64,000 nt of DNA, taken from Neohoeflea coraliihabitans. GTDB lineage: Bacteria; Pseudomonadota; Alphaproteobacteria; Rhizobiales; Rhizobiaceae. Below the pieces are notes generated by a model. That model was not told where the DNA came from and made no database searches. It saw only the letters and a program-made list of their open reading frames with translations. A program made the position numbers and the translations under genes. The stretch spans positions 806,001-870,000 of the forward strand of contig NZ_JAHWQX010000002.1 in assembly GCF_019334345.1 (NCBI RefSeq). Reading direction: 5' to 3'. Positions 55,681-64,000 of the stretch are shown here, in pieces (position 1 is the first letter of the stretch; each line of letters starts with the position of its first letter).

Positions 55681-56622
55681 ATGCCCGAGATCAAGACCGT
55701 CGCCGTCCAGATGGACCATGTCTCATCGATCCATATCGCGGGCGATTCGACCTTCGCCATGTGCATGGAAGCGCAGAATCGCGGCTATGAGCTGTTTCAC
55801 TATACGCCCGACCAGCTTTCGATGCGTGACGGCGAGGTGTTCGCGACCGTCGAACCCATGCAATTGCGCGAGGAAGTGGGGCGGCATTTCGAACTGGGCG
55901 AGCCGCAGCGTGTCGATCTGGCGACGATGGACGTCGTGCTGCTGCGGCAAGACCCGCCCTTTGATATGAACTACATCACGACCACGCACCTGCTGGAGCG
56001 CATTCATCCTCAGACGCTGGTGGTCAATGACCCGGCATGGGTGCGCAATTCGCCCGAAAAAATCTTCGTCACCGAATTCGCCGACCTGATGCCGAAGACG
56101 CTGATCACCCGCGATCCGGCGGCCGTCGCGGCCTTCCGCGCCGAGATTGGCGACATCATCGTCAAGCCGCTCTACGGCAATGGCGGGGCCGGCGTGTTCC
56201 ATCTGCGGCCCGACGATCGCAATCTGTCCTCACTGCTTGAGATGTTCGATGCGAGCTTTCGCGAGCCGTATATCGTGCAGGAATATCTGCCGGCCGTGCG
56301 TGCTGGAGACAAGCGGATCATCCTGATCGACGGCGAGCCGGTGGGAGCTATCAACCGCGTGCCGGCAGAGCACGATTCGCGCTCGAACATGCATGTTGGC
56401 GGCCGCGCCGAGGGCAGCGAACTGACGGACCGAGAGCAGGAGATCTGTGCGCGGATCGGTCCCGCGCTGCGCGAACGCGGCTTCCTGCTGGTCGGCATCG
56501 ACGTGATCGGCGACAAGCTGACAGAGATCAATGTCACCTCGCCGACCGGCATTCGCGAAATCAAGAAATTTGGCGGTGCCGATATTGCCGCTCTGTTCTG
56601 GGACGCGATCGAGCGGCGCTGA
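55681..56622 (+). CDS. gshB: Glutathione synthetase
   Basis: Ligates glycine to gamma-glutamylcysteine with ATP. 313 aa ATP-grasp enzyme. N-terminal domain ending [25 protein letters not shown]-binding stretch [33 protein letters not shown]-terminal [23 protein letters not shown] with the Mg2+ Glu/Asn. ATG at 55681. Followed by a long imperfect hairpin. Confidence 0.96.
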   Translation: MPEIKTVAVQMDHVSSIHIAGDSTFAMCMEAQNRGYELFHYTPDQLSMRDGEVFATVEPMQLREEVGRHFELGEPQRVDLATMDVVLLRQDPPFDMNYITTTHLLERIHPQTLVVNDPAWVRNSPEKIFVTEFADLMPKTLITRDPAAVAAFRAEIGDIIVKPLYGNGGAGVFHLRPDDRNLSSLLEMFDASFREPYIVQEYLPAVRAGDKRIILIDGEPVGAINRVPAEHDSRSNMHVGGRAEGSELTDREQEICARIGPALRERGFLLVGIDVIGDKLTEINVTSPTGIREIKKFGGADIAALFWDAIERR

Positions 56623-56661
56623 CCGTGGCGCTTTTTGCTGCATAAAGAGCCCCGGGTCAGC
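56618..56661 (+). terminator. Long hairpin over the gshB stop codon
   Basis: Two nested stems: GCTGACC (56618-56624) with GGTCAGC (56655-56661), and GGCGCTTT with AAAGAGCC (one mismatch) inside. The hairpin includes the gshB TGA. No T-run follows, so it may protect the 3' end rather than terminate in the classic way. Confidence 0.45.
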
Positions 56662-57084
56662 AGCAAACAAGCCTGCTTGGCCCCGACGTTAGCCTGTCGG
56701 CTGCGGACACGAACAGAACACAGTCGCCAGTTGCCGTGCGCCGCCCGATCTTGCCCGCATTACCCCAGAGGCACAGAGATCGGCGAAGTTCGAAACGCAA
56801 ATTTACGCGTTCTGGTTGCGTTCCACGCCGTTCTGTTTTTTCTACCTGGCACAACCATAACACACCTATAGCGCGCATTTGTTTCTTTTTTGTTCTTGTT
56901 TTTTTCCTTATGACGTGCATTGATAAGCCTAGTATCGCCTTAGACGGGTATTCCAACACGTCGTGAGCGCGGCTCGTCCAGCGGCCGACCTGCGGTGCGG
57001 TGCCGACTGAGGGCGACAGGGAACAGACGTCAGTTGCGGGTCACAGGAGGCGTGGACAAGCGGCACGCGGAGAGGAGGCGAATG
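56662..57084. other. Long non-coding gap before comM
   Basis: No supported gene in this stretch. It holds a 7-bp inverted repeat AACGCAA (56794-56800)/TTGCGTT (56816-56822), a T-rich run at 56879-56910, and AT-rich promoter-like sequence near 56918-56940 without a clean -35/-10 pair. A 78-codon ORF at 56635-56871 has no family features. The gap may hold the comM promoter or a small RNA. Confidence 0.45.
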
Positions 57085-58617
57085 ATGGTCGCCAGGGTGG
57101 CAACGGTAGCATTTCAGGGCATCGAGGCGGTGCCCGTGGATGTGCAGGTGATGGTGGCGCCGGGCAAGGTCGGGATGCAGATCGTCGGCCTGCCGGACAA
57201 GGCGGTGGCGGAAAGTCGGGAACGGGTTCAGGCCGCCCTGCACGCCTCTGGGCTGGCGATGCCGGCAAAGCGGGTGACAATCAATCTGGCGCCGGCCGAT
57301 CTGCCGAAGGAAGGCAGTCATTTCGATCTGCCGATTGCGCTCGGGCTGATGGCGGCGCTGGGCGCGCTGCCGGCCGATCAGCTGCAGGATTATGTGGTGC
57401 TCGGCGAGTTGTCGCTCGATGGTGGAATCGCGGCAGTCGCCGGGGTTCTGCCGGCGGCGATCGGCGCCAATGCTCTGGGCAAGGGTCTGATCTGTCCGCA
57501 TGACAGCGGTGCCGAGGCGGCCTGGGCGGGCGAGGAGGTCGATATTCTGGCGCCCCGCAGCCTGATTGCGCTCGCCAATCATTTTCGCGGCACGCAGGTG
57601 TTGTCGCGGCCCGAACCGGCGCGTCGCAGCGACCCTTCGGACCTGCCTGACCTGGCCGACATCAGGGGACAGGAGAGCGCGCGGCGGGCGCTGGAAGTGG
57701 CGGCAGCTGGGGGCCACAACCTTCTGATGTGCGGCCCGCCGGGTTCAGGCAAATCGATGCTGGCGGCACGGTTGCCGTCCATCCTTCCGAGCCTGGCGCC
57801 GGCGGAACTTCTGGAAGTTTCGATGATCCATTCGATCGCCGGACAGATCGGAGGCGGCCAGTTGTCCGATCGACGGCCGTTCCGGGCGCCCCATCACTCG
57901 GCATCGATGGCGGCCATGGTCGGCGGCGGCTTCCGGGCGCGTCCCGGCGAGGTTTCCCTGGCGCATCGCGGCGTGCTGTTTCTCGACGAGTTTCCGGAGT
58001 TCTCGCCGCAGGTGCTCGATTCGCTGCGCCAACCGCTGGAAGCCGGCGAGAGCGTGATTGCGCGCGCCAATCACCGGGTCACCTATCCCGCGCAGATTCA
58101 GCTGATTGCGGCGATGAATCCCTGCCGCTGCGGCAGGGCCGGCGAGCCGGGATACAGCTGCGCGCGCGGACCGCGATGCCAGGCTGATTATCAGGCGCGC
58201 ATCTCAGGACCGCTGCTCGACCGCATTGATATCCGCATCGACGTGCCCGCCGTTCAGACCCGCGATCTCATCGGAAAGCAGGAGGCGGAGGCAAGCGCCG
58301 CAGTGGCCAAACGCGTGCTGGCAGCCCGCGAAACGCAGGTTGCGCGGTACCGGGAGCTCGGCCTGCCGCATGTGCGTATGAATGCCCATTGCTCGACCGC
58401 TCTGATCGAAACCGTCGCCGCGCCAGATGCGGGGGGCCAGGCGCTGCTGCATGAGGCAGCGGAGAAATTGCGTCTCTCGGCGCGCGCTTACCACCGCATC
58501 TTGAAGGTGGCGCGAACCCTCGCCGATCTGGAGGGGCTTGAAACGGTTGGGCGTATCCACCTGGCGGAAGCCATTTCCTATCGCGTGGCCGCCGAACCGT
58601 TGCGCGCGGCGGCCTGA
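57085..58617 (+). CDS. comM: ComM/YifB-family Mg-chelatase-like AAA+ ATPase
   Basis: 510 aa. N-terminal Lon/ChlI-like domain (VPVDVQVMVAPGKVGMQIVGLPDKAVAESRERV), Walker A GPPGSGKSMLAARLPSILP, Walker B VLFLDEFPEF, and a sensor/zinc-like cluster MNPCRCGRAGEPGYSCARGPRC. Family helicase promotes branch migration in natural transformation where competence exists. ATG at 57085 is preceded by AGGAGG at 6 nt; ATG 57082 is one codon up. Confidence 0.93.
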   Translation: MVARVATVAFQGIEAVPVDVQVMVAPGKVGMQIVGLPDKAVAESRERVQAALHASGLAMPAKRVTINLAPADLPKEGSHFDLPIALGLMAALGALPADQLQDYVVLGELSLDGGIAAVAGVLPAAIGANALGKGLICPHDSGAEAAWAGEEVDILAPRSLIALANHFRGTQVLSRPEPARRSDPSDLPDLADIRGQESARRALEVAAAGGHNLLMCGPPGSGKSMLAARLPSILPSLAPAELLEVSMIHSIAGQIGGGQLSDRRPFRAPHHSASMAAMVGGGFRARPGEVSLAHRGVLFLDEFPEFSPQVLDSLRQPLEAGESVIARANHRVTYPAQIQLIAAMNPCRCGRAGEPGYSCARGPRCQADYQARISGPLLDRIDIRIDVPAVQTRDLIGKQEAEASAAVAKRVLAARETQVARYRELGLPHVRMNAHCSTALIETVAAPDAGGQALLHEAAEKLRLSARAYHRILKVARTLADLEGLETVGRIHLAEAISYRVAAEPLRAAA

Positions 58618-58806
58618 CCGTTTCTTCCGCGATCCGGCAGCGCAATGGCTGGACCGGGTGGATGCCGCCCGCTGAGGCGCTTCATGAACGGCATTCGCTC
58701 GGCGCGAAACAGCCTGCCATCAGCGGCGTTGTTCGCAAAAAATGCTCTTCACCGAGCTGCGCCGTCTTGCACTTTGCAGCATGCCCGGCATGCACCCCGA
58801 CTGTGA

Positions 58807-59301
58807 TCAAGCGCTGCCGGTCGAACCGAATCCGCCCTCGCCGCGTGCCGTATCATCCAGCCGGAGCCGCACTTCGAGGGGCAGCTGGACGACAGGCGCG
58901 ATGACCATCTGGGCGATACGCAGGCCGCGCTCGATGACAAACGGCTCAGCACCCAGATTGATCAGCAGCACCTTGATCTCGCCGCGATAGTCACTGTCGA
59001 TGGTGCCGGGCGTGTTGAGACAGGTCAGACCGTGCTTATAGGCCAGTCCGGAGCGCGGGCGGATCTGCGCCTCGAACCCGTCCGGGATCTGCATTTTCAA
59101 GCCGGTCGGCACCAGCAGACGGGCGCCGGCCTCCAGCGTGAGCGGCGCTTCACCGGCAATGGCAGCACGTAGATCCATGCCAGCGGAACCGCGCGTCTCA
59201 TAGGCAGGCAGTTGCAGGCCCTCGCCATGCGGCAGCACCTCGATTCCGAGAGATGGCATGTGCGTGTCACCGGCGGGGATGTGGGATGGTGGTCTGGACA
59301 T
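58807..59301 (-). CDS. dut: dUTP diphosphatase
   Basis: Trimeric dUTPase that prevents uracil incorporation and supplies dUMP. 164 aa with all five motifs: AGMDLRAA (1), [11 protein letters not shown] (2), [21 protein letters not shown] (3), [13 protein letters not shown] (4) and [10 protein letters not shown] (5). ATG at 59301 chosen for AGGAAGG upstream; MPSLGIE at 59259 is an alternative. Divergent from prfC. Confidence 0.96.
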   Translation of the reverse strand: MSRPPSHIPAGDTHMPSLGIEVLPHGEGLQLPAYETRGSAGMDLRAAIAGEAPLTLEAGARLLVPTGLKMQIPDGFEAQIRPRSGLAYKHGLTCLNTPGTIDSDYRGEIKVLLINLGAEPFVIERGLRIAQMVIAPVVQLPLEVRLRLDDTARGEGGFGSTGSA

Positions 59302-59393
59302 GCGTCACCTTCCTGCGCGGGCATGTCAGGGTCAATTGCAAGTGGCGCGGCGACAAGCTAGAAGGTGCCGCCATCAACAGGATTCCGAACGCT

Positions 59394-60983
59394 ATGCCCG
59401 AAAGCATCGCCGCGGCGGTGGCACGCCGCCGCACCTTTGCCATCATCTCGCACCCGGACGCGGGCAAGACGACGCTGACCGAAAAGCTTCTGCTGTTTGG
59501 CGGCGCCATCCAGCTCGCCGGGGAAGTGAAAGCGAAGAAGGACCGCATTCAAACGCGCTCGGACTGGATGAAGATCGAGCGCGAGCGCGGCATCTCCGTG
59601 GTCACCTCGGTGATGACCTTCGAATATGGCGATCACGTCTACAACCTGCTCGACACGCCGGGCCACGAGGATTTTGCCGACGACACGTACCGGACGCTGA
59701 CAGCGGTCGATGCGGCGGTGATGGTCATCGATGCGGCGAAAGGCATCGAACCGCGGACGCTGAAGCTGTTCGAGGTGTGCCGGCTGCGCGACATTCCGAT
59801 CGTCACCTTCGTCAACAAGATGGACCGGGAAGCGCGCAACCCGTTCGAAATTCTCGACGAAGTGGAACAGAAGCTGGCGCTTGATACGGCGCCGATCACC
59901 TGGCCGATCGGCCAGGGCAAGAGTTTTTGCGGCACCTATCACCTGGCGAAGAGCGCGGTGCGCGGCTCCGATACGCAGCGTGACCTGACGCCGGTCAACG
60001 GGCCGGAAGCCAGCCAGGCCGCCGGGCAGCTGCCGGAAAATGAGCGCGAGACCTTCATCGAAGAATGCGGCCTGGCCGCCGAGGCCTGTCAGCCATTCGA
60101 CCTGGCGGCGTTTCGGGAAGGGCATCTCACGCCGGTGTTCTTCGGATCGGCGCTGAAGAATTTCGGCGTCCGAGACCTGATCGATGCGCTCGGCGCCTAT
60201 GCCCCGCCGCCGCGCGATCAGGTGGCCGACACCCGCACCGTCGAGGCGACGGATGAAAAGATGACCGCGTTCGTGTTCAAGATTCAGGCGAATATGGACC
60301 CCAATCACCGCGATCGTATCGCCTTCGTGCGTGTGTGTTCGGGCAAGTTGCAGCGCGGCATGAAGGCGCGGCTGGCACGCACCGGCAAGCAGATGGGCCT
60401 GTCGGCACCGCAATTCTTCTTTGCCTCGCAGCGGCAACTGGCCGACACGGCTTTTGCCGGCGACGTCGTCGGCATTCCCAACCACGGTTCGCTGCGCATC
60501 GGCGACACCCTGACCGAGGGCGAATCCCTCGTCTTCCAGGGTGTGCCGAACTTTGCGCCGGAAATCCTGCGGCGTGTGCGTCTGGGCGATGCGATGAAGG
60601 CGAAGAAGCTGAAGGAGGCGCTGCAGCAGATGGCCGAAGAAGGCGTCGTGCAATTGTTCACGCCAGAAGACGGCTCGCCCGCCATTGTCGGCGTGGTCGG
60701 TGCCCTGCAGCTCGACGTTCTGAAAGAGCGGCTGAACAATGAATACGGTCTGCCGGTTGATTTCGAGATGGCGCGGTTTTCCGTCTGCCGGTGGATTACG
60801 GCGCCGGACAAGGCGGAACTCGAAAATTTCATCGACCGGCATCGCGGCGACATCGCCCGCGACCTCGACGGCGACCCGGTGTTTCTTGCCGCGGACGGGT
60901 TCTCCCTCAATTACGAGGCGGAGCGCTATCCCGGCATCAAGATGATCGCGATCAAGGAATATCACGTCGCCAAAGCGGCATAA
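59394..60983 (+). CDS. prfC: Peptide chain release factor 3
   Basis: GTPase that removes RF1/RF2 from the ribosome. 529 aa. G1 SHPDAGKTTLTEKLLLFGG, G2 region RGISVVTSVMTFE, G3 DTPGHEDFADDTYRTL, G4 NKMDREA. Domains II-III follow (FKIQANMDPNHRDRIAFVRVCSGKLQRGM). ATG at 59394 (MPESIAAAVARRRTFAIISH); the longer ORF start at 59253 runs into the dut promoter. Confidence 0.95.
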   Translation: MPESIAAAVARRRTFAIISHPDAGKTTLTEKLLLFGGAIQLAGEVKAKKDRIQTRSDWMKIERERGISVVTSVMTFEYGDHVYNLLDTPGHEDFADDTYRTLTAVDAAVMVIDAAKGIEPRTLKLFEVCRLRDIPIVTFVNKMDREARNPFEILDEVEQKLALDTAPITWPIGQGKSFCGTYHLAKSAVRGSDTQRDLTPVNGPEASQAAGQLPENERETFIEECGLAAEACQPFDLAAFREGHLTPVFFGSALKNFGVRDLIDALGAYAPPPRDQVADTRTVEATDEKMTAFVFKIQANMDPNHRDRIAFVRVCSGKLQRGMKARLARTGKQMGLSAPQFFFASQRQLADTAFAGDVVGIPNHGSLRIGDTLTEGESLVFQGVPNFAPEILRRVRLGDAMKAKKLKEALQQMAEEGVVQLFTPEDGSPAIVGVVGALQLDVLKERLNNEYGLPVDFEMARFSVCRWITAPDKAELENFIDRHRGDIARDLDGDPVFLAADGFSLNYEAERYPGIKMIAIKEYHVAKAA

Positions 60984-61004
60984 GGGGCGCCCGTAGCACT
61001 CTTT

Positions 61005-62819
61005 CTATTCGCCCAGCGCGATTCCCTCGCGGCGCGGATCCGCCCCGCCGTACAGACCATCTTCGCCGATGCGGATCGCATGTAGCCCCGAATTCATCTC
61101 GCGCAACGCCACCGTGAAGCCGAGCGCCTCGAGCTGCGGCTGCAGCGCAACCACGGCGGTATCCTTTTCGAGTTCGAAGGGGCCGAAACGATTGTTGCGG
61201 TGCGGCCGGGCGAGAGCCTGCTGGACGTTCATGTTCCAGTCGAGCGTATTGAGAATGGCCTGCGCCACATAGCCGATGATGGCACTGCCCCCCGGCGAGC
61301 CGATGACCAGCACTGGCCGGCCGTCGCGCAATACGATGGTTGGGGCCATGGAGGACCGCGGCCTTTTGCCCGGTTCGACACGATTGGCGATGGGGACGCC
61401 GTCGCGATGGCTGCGGAAGGAAAAATCGGTCAATTCATTGTTGAGTAGGAAACCGCGCACCATCAGCCGCGATCCGAAGGCATTTTCAATCGTCGTGGTC
61501 ATCGACAGCGCATTGCCGGCCTGGTCGACAATGGAAATATGACTGGTTGAAGGCAGTTCCAGCGCGTCATCGTCGGCATATAACAGCGCATGGTCGAAGG
61601 CGGGCTGGCCGGGCGCCACCGTCTCGAGGGCTTTTTCACCGGCAAGCAGCGCGGCGCGCGTCGCCAGATAATCCGGATCAAGCAAACCCTTCAGCGGCAT
61701 CGGCACGAAATCGATATCGGCCATGTAGCGGCCGCGATCGGCGAACGCCAGACGCGCAGCATCGCCGAAGATCCGCCAGGTCTCCGCGTCATCCGGCGAA
61801 CGCCCTGCCAGATTGAAGGGCTCGATGAGCTTGAAGATCTGCCCAACCGTCAGTCCGCCCGAGGATGGCGGTCCCATGCCGCATATCTCGTAGATCCGAT
61901 AGGATACACAGACCGGCGGGCGCTGCTTGACGCGGTAGCCGGCGAAATCCTGCATCGAAAGAACGCCGGGATTGGCATCGCTTTGCACCGCTGTGACGAT
62001 ATCGGTCGCGATGGAACCGGAATAGAAGGCCTCCGGCCCTCGGACGGCAAGCGAGCGCAATGTCTCGGCGTAGCCCGCGTTTTTTACGAGCGTGCCGGCC
62101 TGCAACGGTGCGCCGCCCGGCAGAAAATAGGCTGCGGTGGCCGGGTTGCGCGCCAGTCGCTCGGCATCACCGGCAATCATCGCAGCCAAACGCGCGGAGG
62201 CCGGGAAGCCGTTTTCGGCCAATTCGATGGCTCTGTCGAACAGACCGGCCCAGGGGGCGCGTCCCCAGCGCTGATGGGCCTGATGCATCAGCATCGGTGT
62301 TCCCGGCACGCCAACCGACCGTCCGCCGACCACCGCATCGAAGAATTTCAAGGGTGTTCCCTGCCCGTCCTGGAACAGGGTCGGCGTCGCCGCGGCAGGG
62401 GCCGTCTCGCGGCCGTCCAGCGTGGTCACTTCTCCGCTGGCTGCATCGTACCAGACGAGGAAAGCGCCACCACCGAGACCCGAGGATTGCGGTTCGACGA
62501 GACCGAGTACGGATTGCACGGCAACCATCGCGTCGGCAGCCGAACCGCCCTTCTGCAGGATATCGGCGCCGGCCTCGACCGCCAGTGGATGTGCGGCGGC
62601 GATCATCCAGTCTCTTGCCACCACGGGTACGCCCCTGGCCTTGGCCGCGAGCGCCTCACTGACGCGCGGCGAGGCGGTGGCAAATGCACCCGTTGTCGTG
62701 GCTTGTTCGGGGGCAATCGCATCGGCTTCCTGCTGGGCGCCGGCCGGCGTGATCGAGGCTCCGCAGACCAGCAGTCCGACTGCGAGCGCGGCGCGGCCGG
62801 CCTGATATCGAAGCTGCAT
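61005..62819 (-). CDS. ggt: Gamma-glutamyltransferase
   Basis: Periplasmic Ntn-hydrolase that cleaves glutathione and other gamma-glutamyl compounds; autoprocesses into two subunits. 604 aa with signal peptide (about 1-28, cleavage near AGA-Q). Large-subunit motifs include GGSAADAMVA and SSGLGGGAFLVWYD. The nucleophile is T425 in LPSTSHISIVD, the start of the small subunit; GSPGGSAIIGYVAQAI follows. It complements gshB 5 kb away in glutathione turnover. Confidence 0.94.
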   Translation of the reverse strand: MQLRYQAGRAALAVGLLVCGASITPAGAQQEADAIAPEQATTTGAFATASPRVSEALAAKARGVPVVARDWMIAAAHPLAVEAGADILQKGGSAADAMVAVQSVLGLVEPQSSGLGGGAFLVWYDAASGEVTTLDGRETAPAAATPTLFQDGQGTPLKFFDAVVGGRSVGVPGTPMLMHQAHQRWGRAPWAGLFDRAIELAENGFPASARLAAMIAGDAERLARNPATAAYFLPGGAPLQAGTLVKNAGYAETLRSLAVRGPEAFYSGSIATDIVTAVQSDANPGVLSMQDFAGYRVKQRPPVCVSYRIYEICGMGPPSSGGLTVGQIFKLIEPFNLAGRSPDDAETWRIFGDAARLAFADRGRYMADIDFVPMPLKGLLDPDYLATRAALLAGEKALETVAPGQPAFDHALLYADDDALELPSTSHISIVDQAGNALSMTTTIENAFGSRLMVRGFLLNNELTDFSFRSHRDGVPIANRVEPGKRPRSSMAPTIVLRDGRPVLVIGSPGGSAIIGYVAQAILNTLDWNMNVQQALARPHRNNRFGPFELEKDTAVVALQPQLEALGFTVALREMNSGLHAIRIGEDGLYGGADPRREGIALGE

Positions 62820-62926
62820 GCCCTACTCTCCCCTGAAACGCGGCCGAACACCCGCGGCTGATCGGGCAGGCAGAGTGGACCGCAATCGCTGATCCTGCAA
62901 GCGATGACGGGCAGCATCCACGGCGC

Positions 62927-62947
62927 CGCCGGATCAATGATCCGGCG
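62927..62947. repeat. Perfect 21-bp palindrome between pirin and ggt genes
   Basis: CGCCGGATCA (62927-62936), central A, TGATCCGGCG (62938-62947). It lies between the leftward pirin stop (62975) and ggt start (62819). No T-run, so possibly an operator for ggt or an RNA hairpin. Confidence 0.55.
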
Positions 62948-62974
62948 ACGTGTTCAAAGGAGGCGGGACGATGT

Positions 62975-63880
62975 TCAGCGCTGGATGAATGTGCCGGCGC
63001 GCAGTTCGTTGACGGCCTGTATCAATTCCGCCTGGGTGTTCATGACGATTGGCCCATGCCAGGCGACAGGCTCCTCGATCGGTTTGCCAGAGACCAGCAG
63101 GAATCGAATGCCCTCGTCGCCGGCCTGCACGGTGATCTCGTCGCCGGTATCGAAAACCACCAGCGTGCGATCGCCGGTCTGGTCGCGAAGCTGGATCTCC
63201 TCGCCGGCAACCTCCTTCTCGACCAGCACACCGACCGGGTTCGAGGCATCGCGGAAACTGCCCGAGCCGGCAAAGATATAGGCGAAGGCCGAACGATAGG
63301 TGTCGACCTTGAAGGTCTTCCTGACATTCGGCGGCACGGAAATGTCAACATAGCCAGGTTCGGCGGCAATGCCGTCGACCGGGCCGCTCTTGCCCCAGAA
63401 TTCGCCGCAGACGATGCGGGCGACGGTGCCATCATCATCGATCTCGACCGGAATGTCGGTGGCAGAAATATCCTGATAGCGCGGCGCGGTCATCTTGAGC
63501 GAGGACGGCAGATTGGCCCACAGCTGAAAGCCGTGCATCCGTCCGTCGGCGTCTCCCTTCGGCATTTCCTTGTGCATGATGCCGCTGCCTGCGGTCATCC
63601 ACTGCACATCCCCGGCGCCGAGCGTGCCGACATTGCCGAGGCTGTCGCCGTGATCGACCGAGCCGGCGAGCACATAGGTGATCGTCTCGATGCCGCGATG
63701 CGGATGCCAGGGGAACCCCTTGAGATAATCCTCGGGGCGGTCATTGCGAAAATCATCGAACATCAGAAACGGATCCGTCAGCGACGGATCGCCAAAACCG
63801 AACGCCCGGCGCAACTGTACGCCGGCGCCTTCGAGATGCGGAACTGCCTGTGCAGTATGCTTGATGGGTCGTATTGACAT
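62975..63880 (-). CDS. Pirin-family cupin protein
   Basis: 301 aa bicupin. Metal ligands H59 and H61 (PWHPHRGIETITYV), H103 and E105 (GIMHKEMP) are present. The C-terminal cupin (PVGVLVEKEVAGEEIQLRDQ...) is less conserved. Pirins are iron-binding proteins, some with quercetinase or redox-sensing activity; specific function unknown. ATG at 63880. Confidence 0.92.
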   Translation of the reverse strand: MSIRPIKHTAQAVPHLEGAGVQLRRAFGFGDPSLTDPFLMFDDFRNDRPEDYLKGFPWHPHRGIETITYVLAGSVDHGDSLGNVGTLGAGDVQWMTAGSGIMHKEMPKGDADGRMHGFQLWANLPSSLKMTAPRYQDISATDIPVEIDDDGTVARIVCGEFWGKSGPVDGIAAEPGYVDISVPPNVRKTFKVDTYRSAFAYIFAGSGSFRDASNPVGVLVEKEVAGEEIQLRDQTGDRTLVVFDTGDEITVQAGDEGIRFLLVSGKPIEEPVAWHGPIVMNTQAELIQAVNELRAGTFIQR

Positions 63881-64000
63881 GCTTGCTCCTTGCTGCGGGC
63901 CGCAATCGGGAACCGGCGCCCGCCTGTTGGCGCTGATGTAGCGATTGGCCCGGCAAATTATAAGGGGCCCTGCACAGAGGCAGAGGCGCCCAGGCGATCA
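63881..64000. other. Terminal 120 bp: upstream region of pirin gene
   Basis: Non-coding as far as visible; likely carries the leftward pirin promoter. No complete gene or clear promoter boxes. Confidence 0.4.

Noticed and set aside
56635-56871. 78-codon rightward ORF after gshB
   Set aside because: Overlaps a hairpin, has no start-site support, and composition is unlike coding sequence.
1-64000. Mobile elements, CRISPR arrays, prophage and riboswitches
   Set aside because: I saw no transposase, integrase, repeat-spacer array or phage gene, and no riboswitch-type conserved leader, within the limits of reading by eye.

Overview
The window is a stretch of core bacterial chromosome. It is GC-rich by eye, densely coded on both strands and free of insertion sequences, phage genes, integrases and CRISPR arrays. 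Gene content and order point to an alphaproteobacterium of the order Hyphomicrobiales (Rhizobiales). The main signs are rpmH-rnpA-yidC-engB-argB-(pyrimidine 5'-nucleotidase)-dapD-dapE, truA-fmt-def-rmuC, lptC-lptA-lptB-rpoN-hpf-ptsN, an olsB-like acyltransferase next to maeB and mutS, and hrcA-rph-rdgB-hemW-rsmI-yraN-gshB-comM. Genus cannot be set from the sequence alone.

Layout. 1-6.2 kb: the 3' half of an RND efflux permease, tRNA-Arg(ACG), and a leftward operon TVP38 membrane protein -> MerA-like flavoprotein -> sensor histidine kinase. 6.5-10.9 kb: rpmH, rnpA, yidC, engB, argB. 10.9-19.3 kb: a lipoprotein alpha/beta hydrolase, a DMT transporter, a HAD nucleotidase, an AT-rich gene for a small collagen-like exported protein, a five-EF-hand periplasmic protein, a LOG-family protein, dapD-dapE and a small membrane protein. 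19.3-25.4 kb: truA, fmt, def and rmuC, interleaved with a stand-alone cheW and a globin-coupled (HemAT-like) chemoreceptor. 25.4-34.7 kb: nucleoside hydrolase, hsp20 with a ROSE-like leader, a DUF1150 gene, the lptC-lptA-lptB-rpoN-hpf-ptsN block, sppA, ihfB and lapA. 34.7-47.7 kb: a CoxG-like gene, two RNA methyltransferases, lspA, a hybrid histidine kinase, an olsB-like gene with a candidate PHO box, maeB, mutS and adenosine kinase. 47.7-52.2 kb: grpE and hrcA are separated by an oppositely oriented three-gene cassette (His-motif exported protein, Tat-type cupredoxin, ECF sigma factor) with no visible anti-sigma gene. 52.2-64 kb: rdgB, hemW, rsmI, yraN, gshB, comM, dut, prfC, ggt and a pirin gene.

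Most genes are housekeeping: translation and its quality control, lysine and arginine synthesis, outer-membrane LPS export, lipoprotein maturation, DNA repair and nucleotide hygiene, plus stress and envelope sensing. The least ordinary parts are the ECF/cupredoxin cassette inside the hrcA-grpE pair, the HemAT gene with a TTGC-rich inverted-repeat leader, the collagen-like small ORF of mixed composition, and several candidate cis-regulatory sites (RNA thermometer, PHO box, operator-like palindromes). These were found by reading and have not been tested by any computation.
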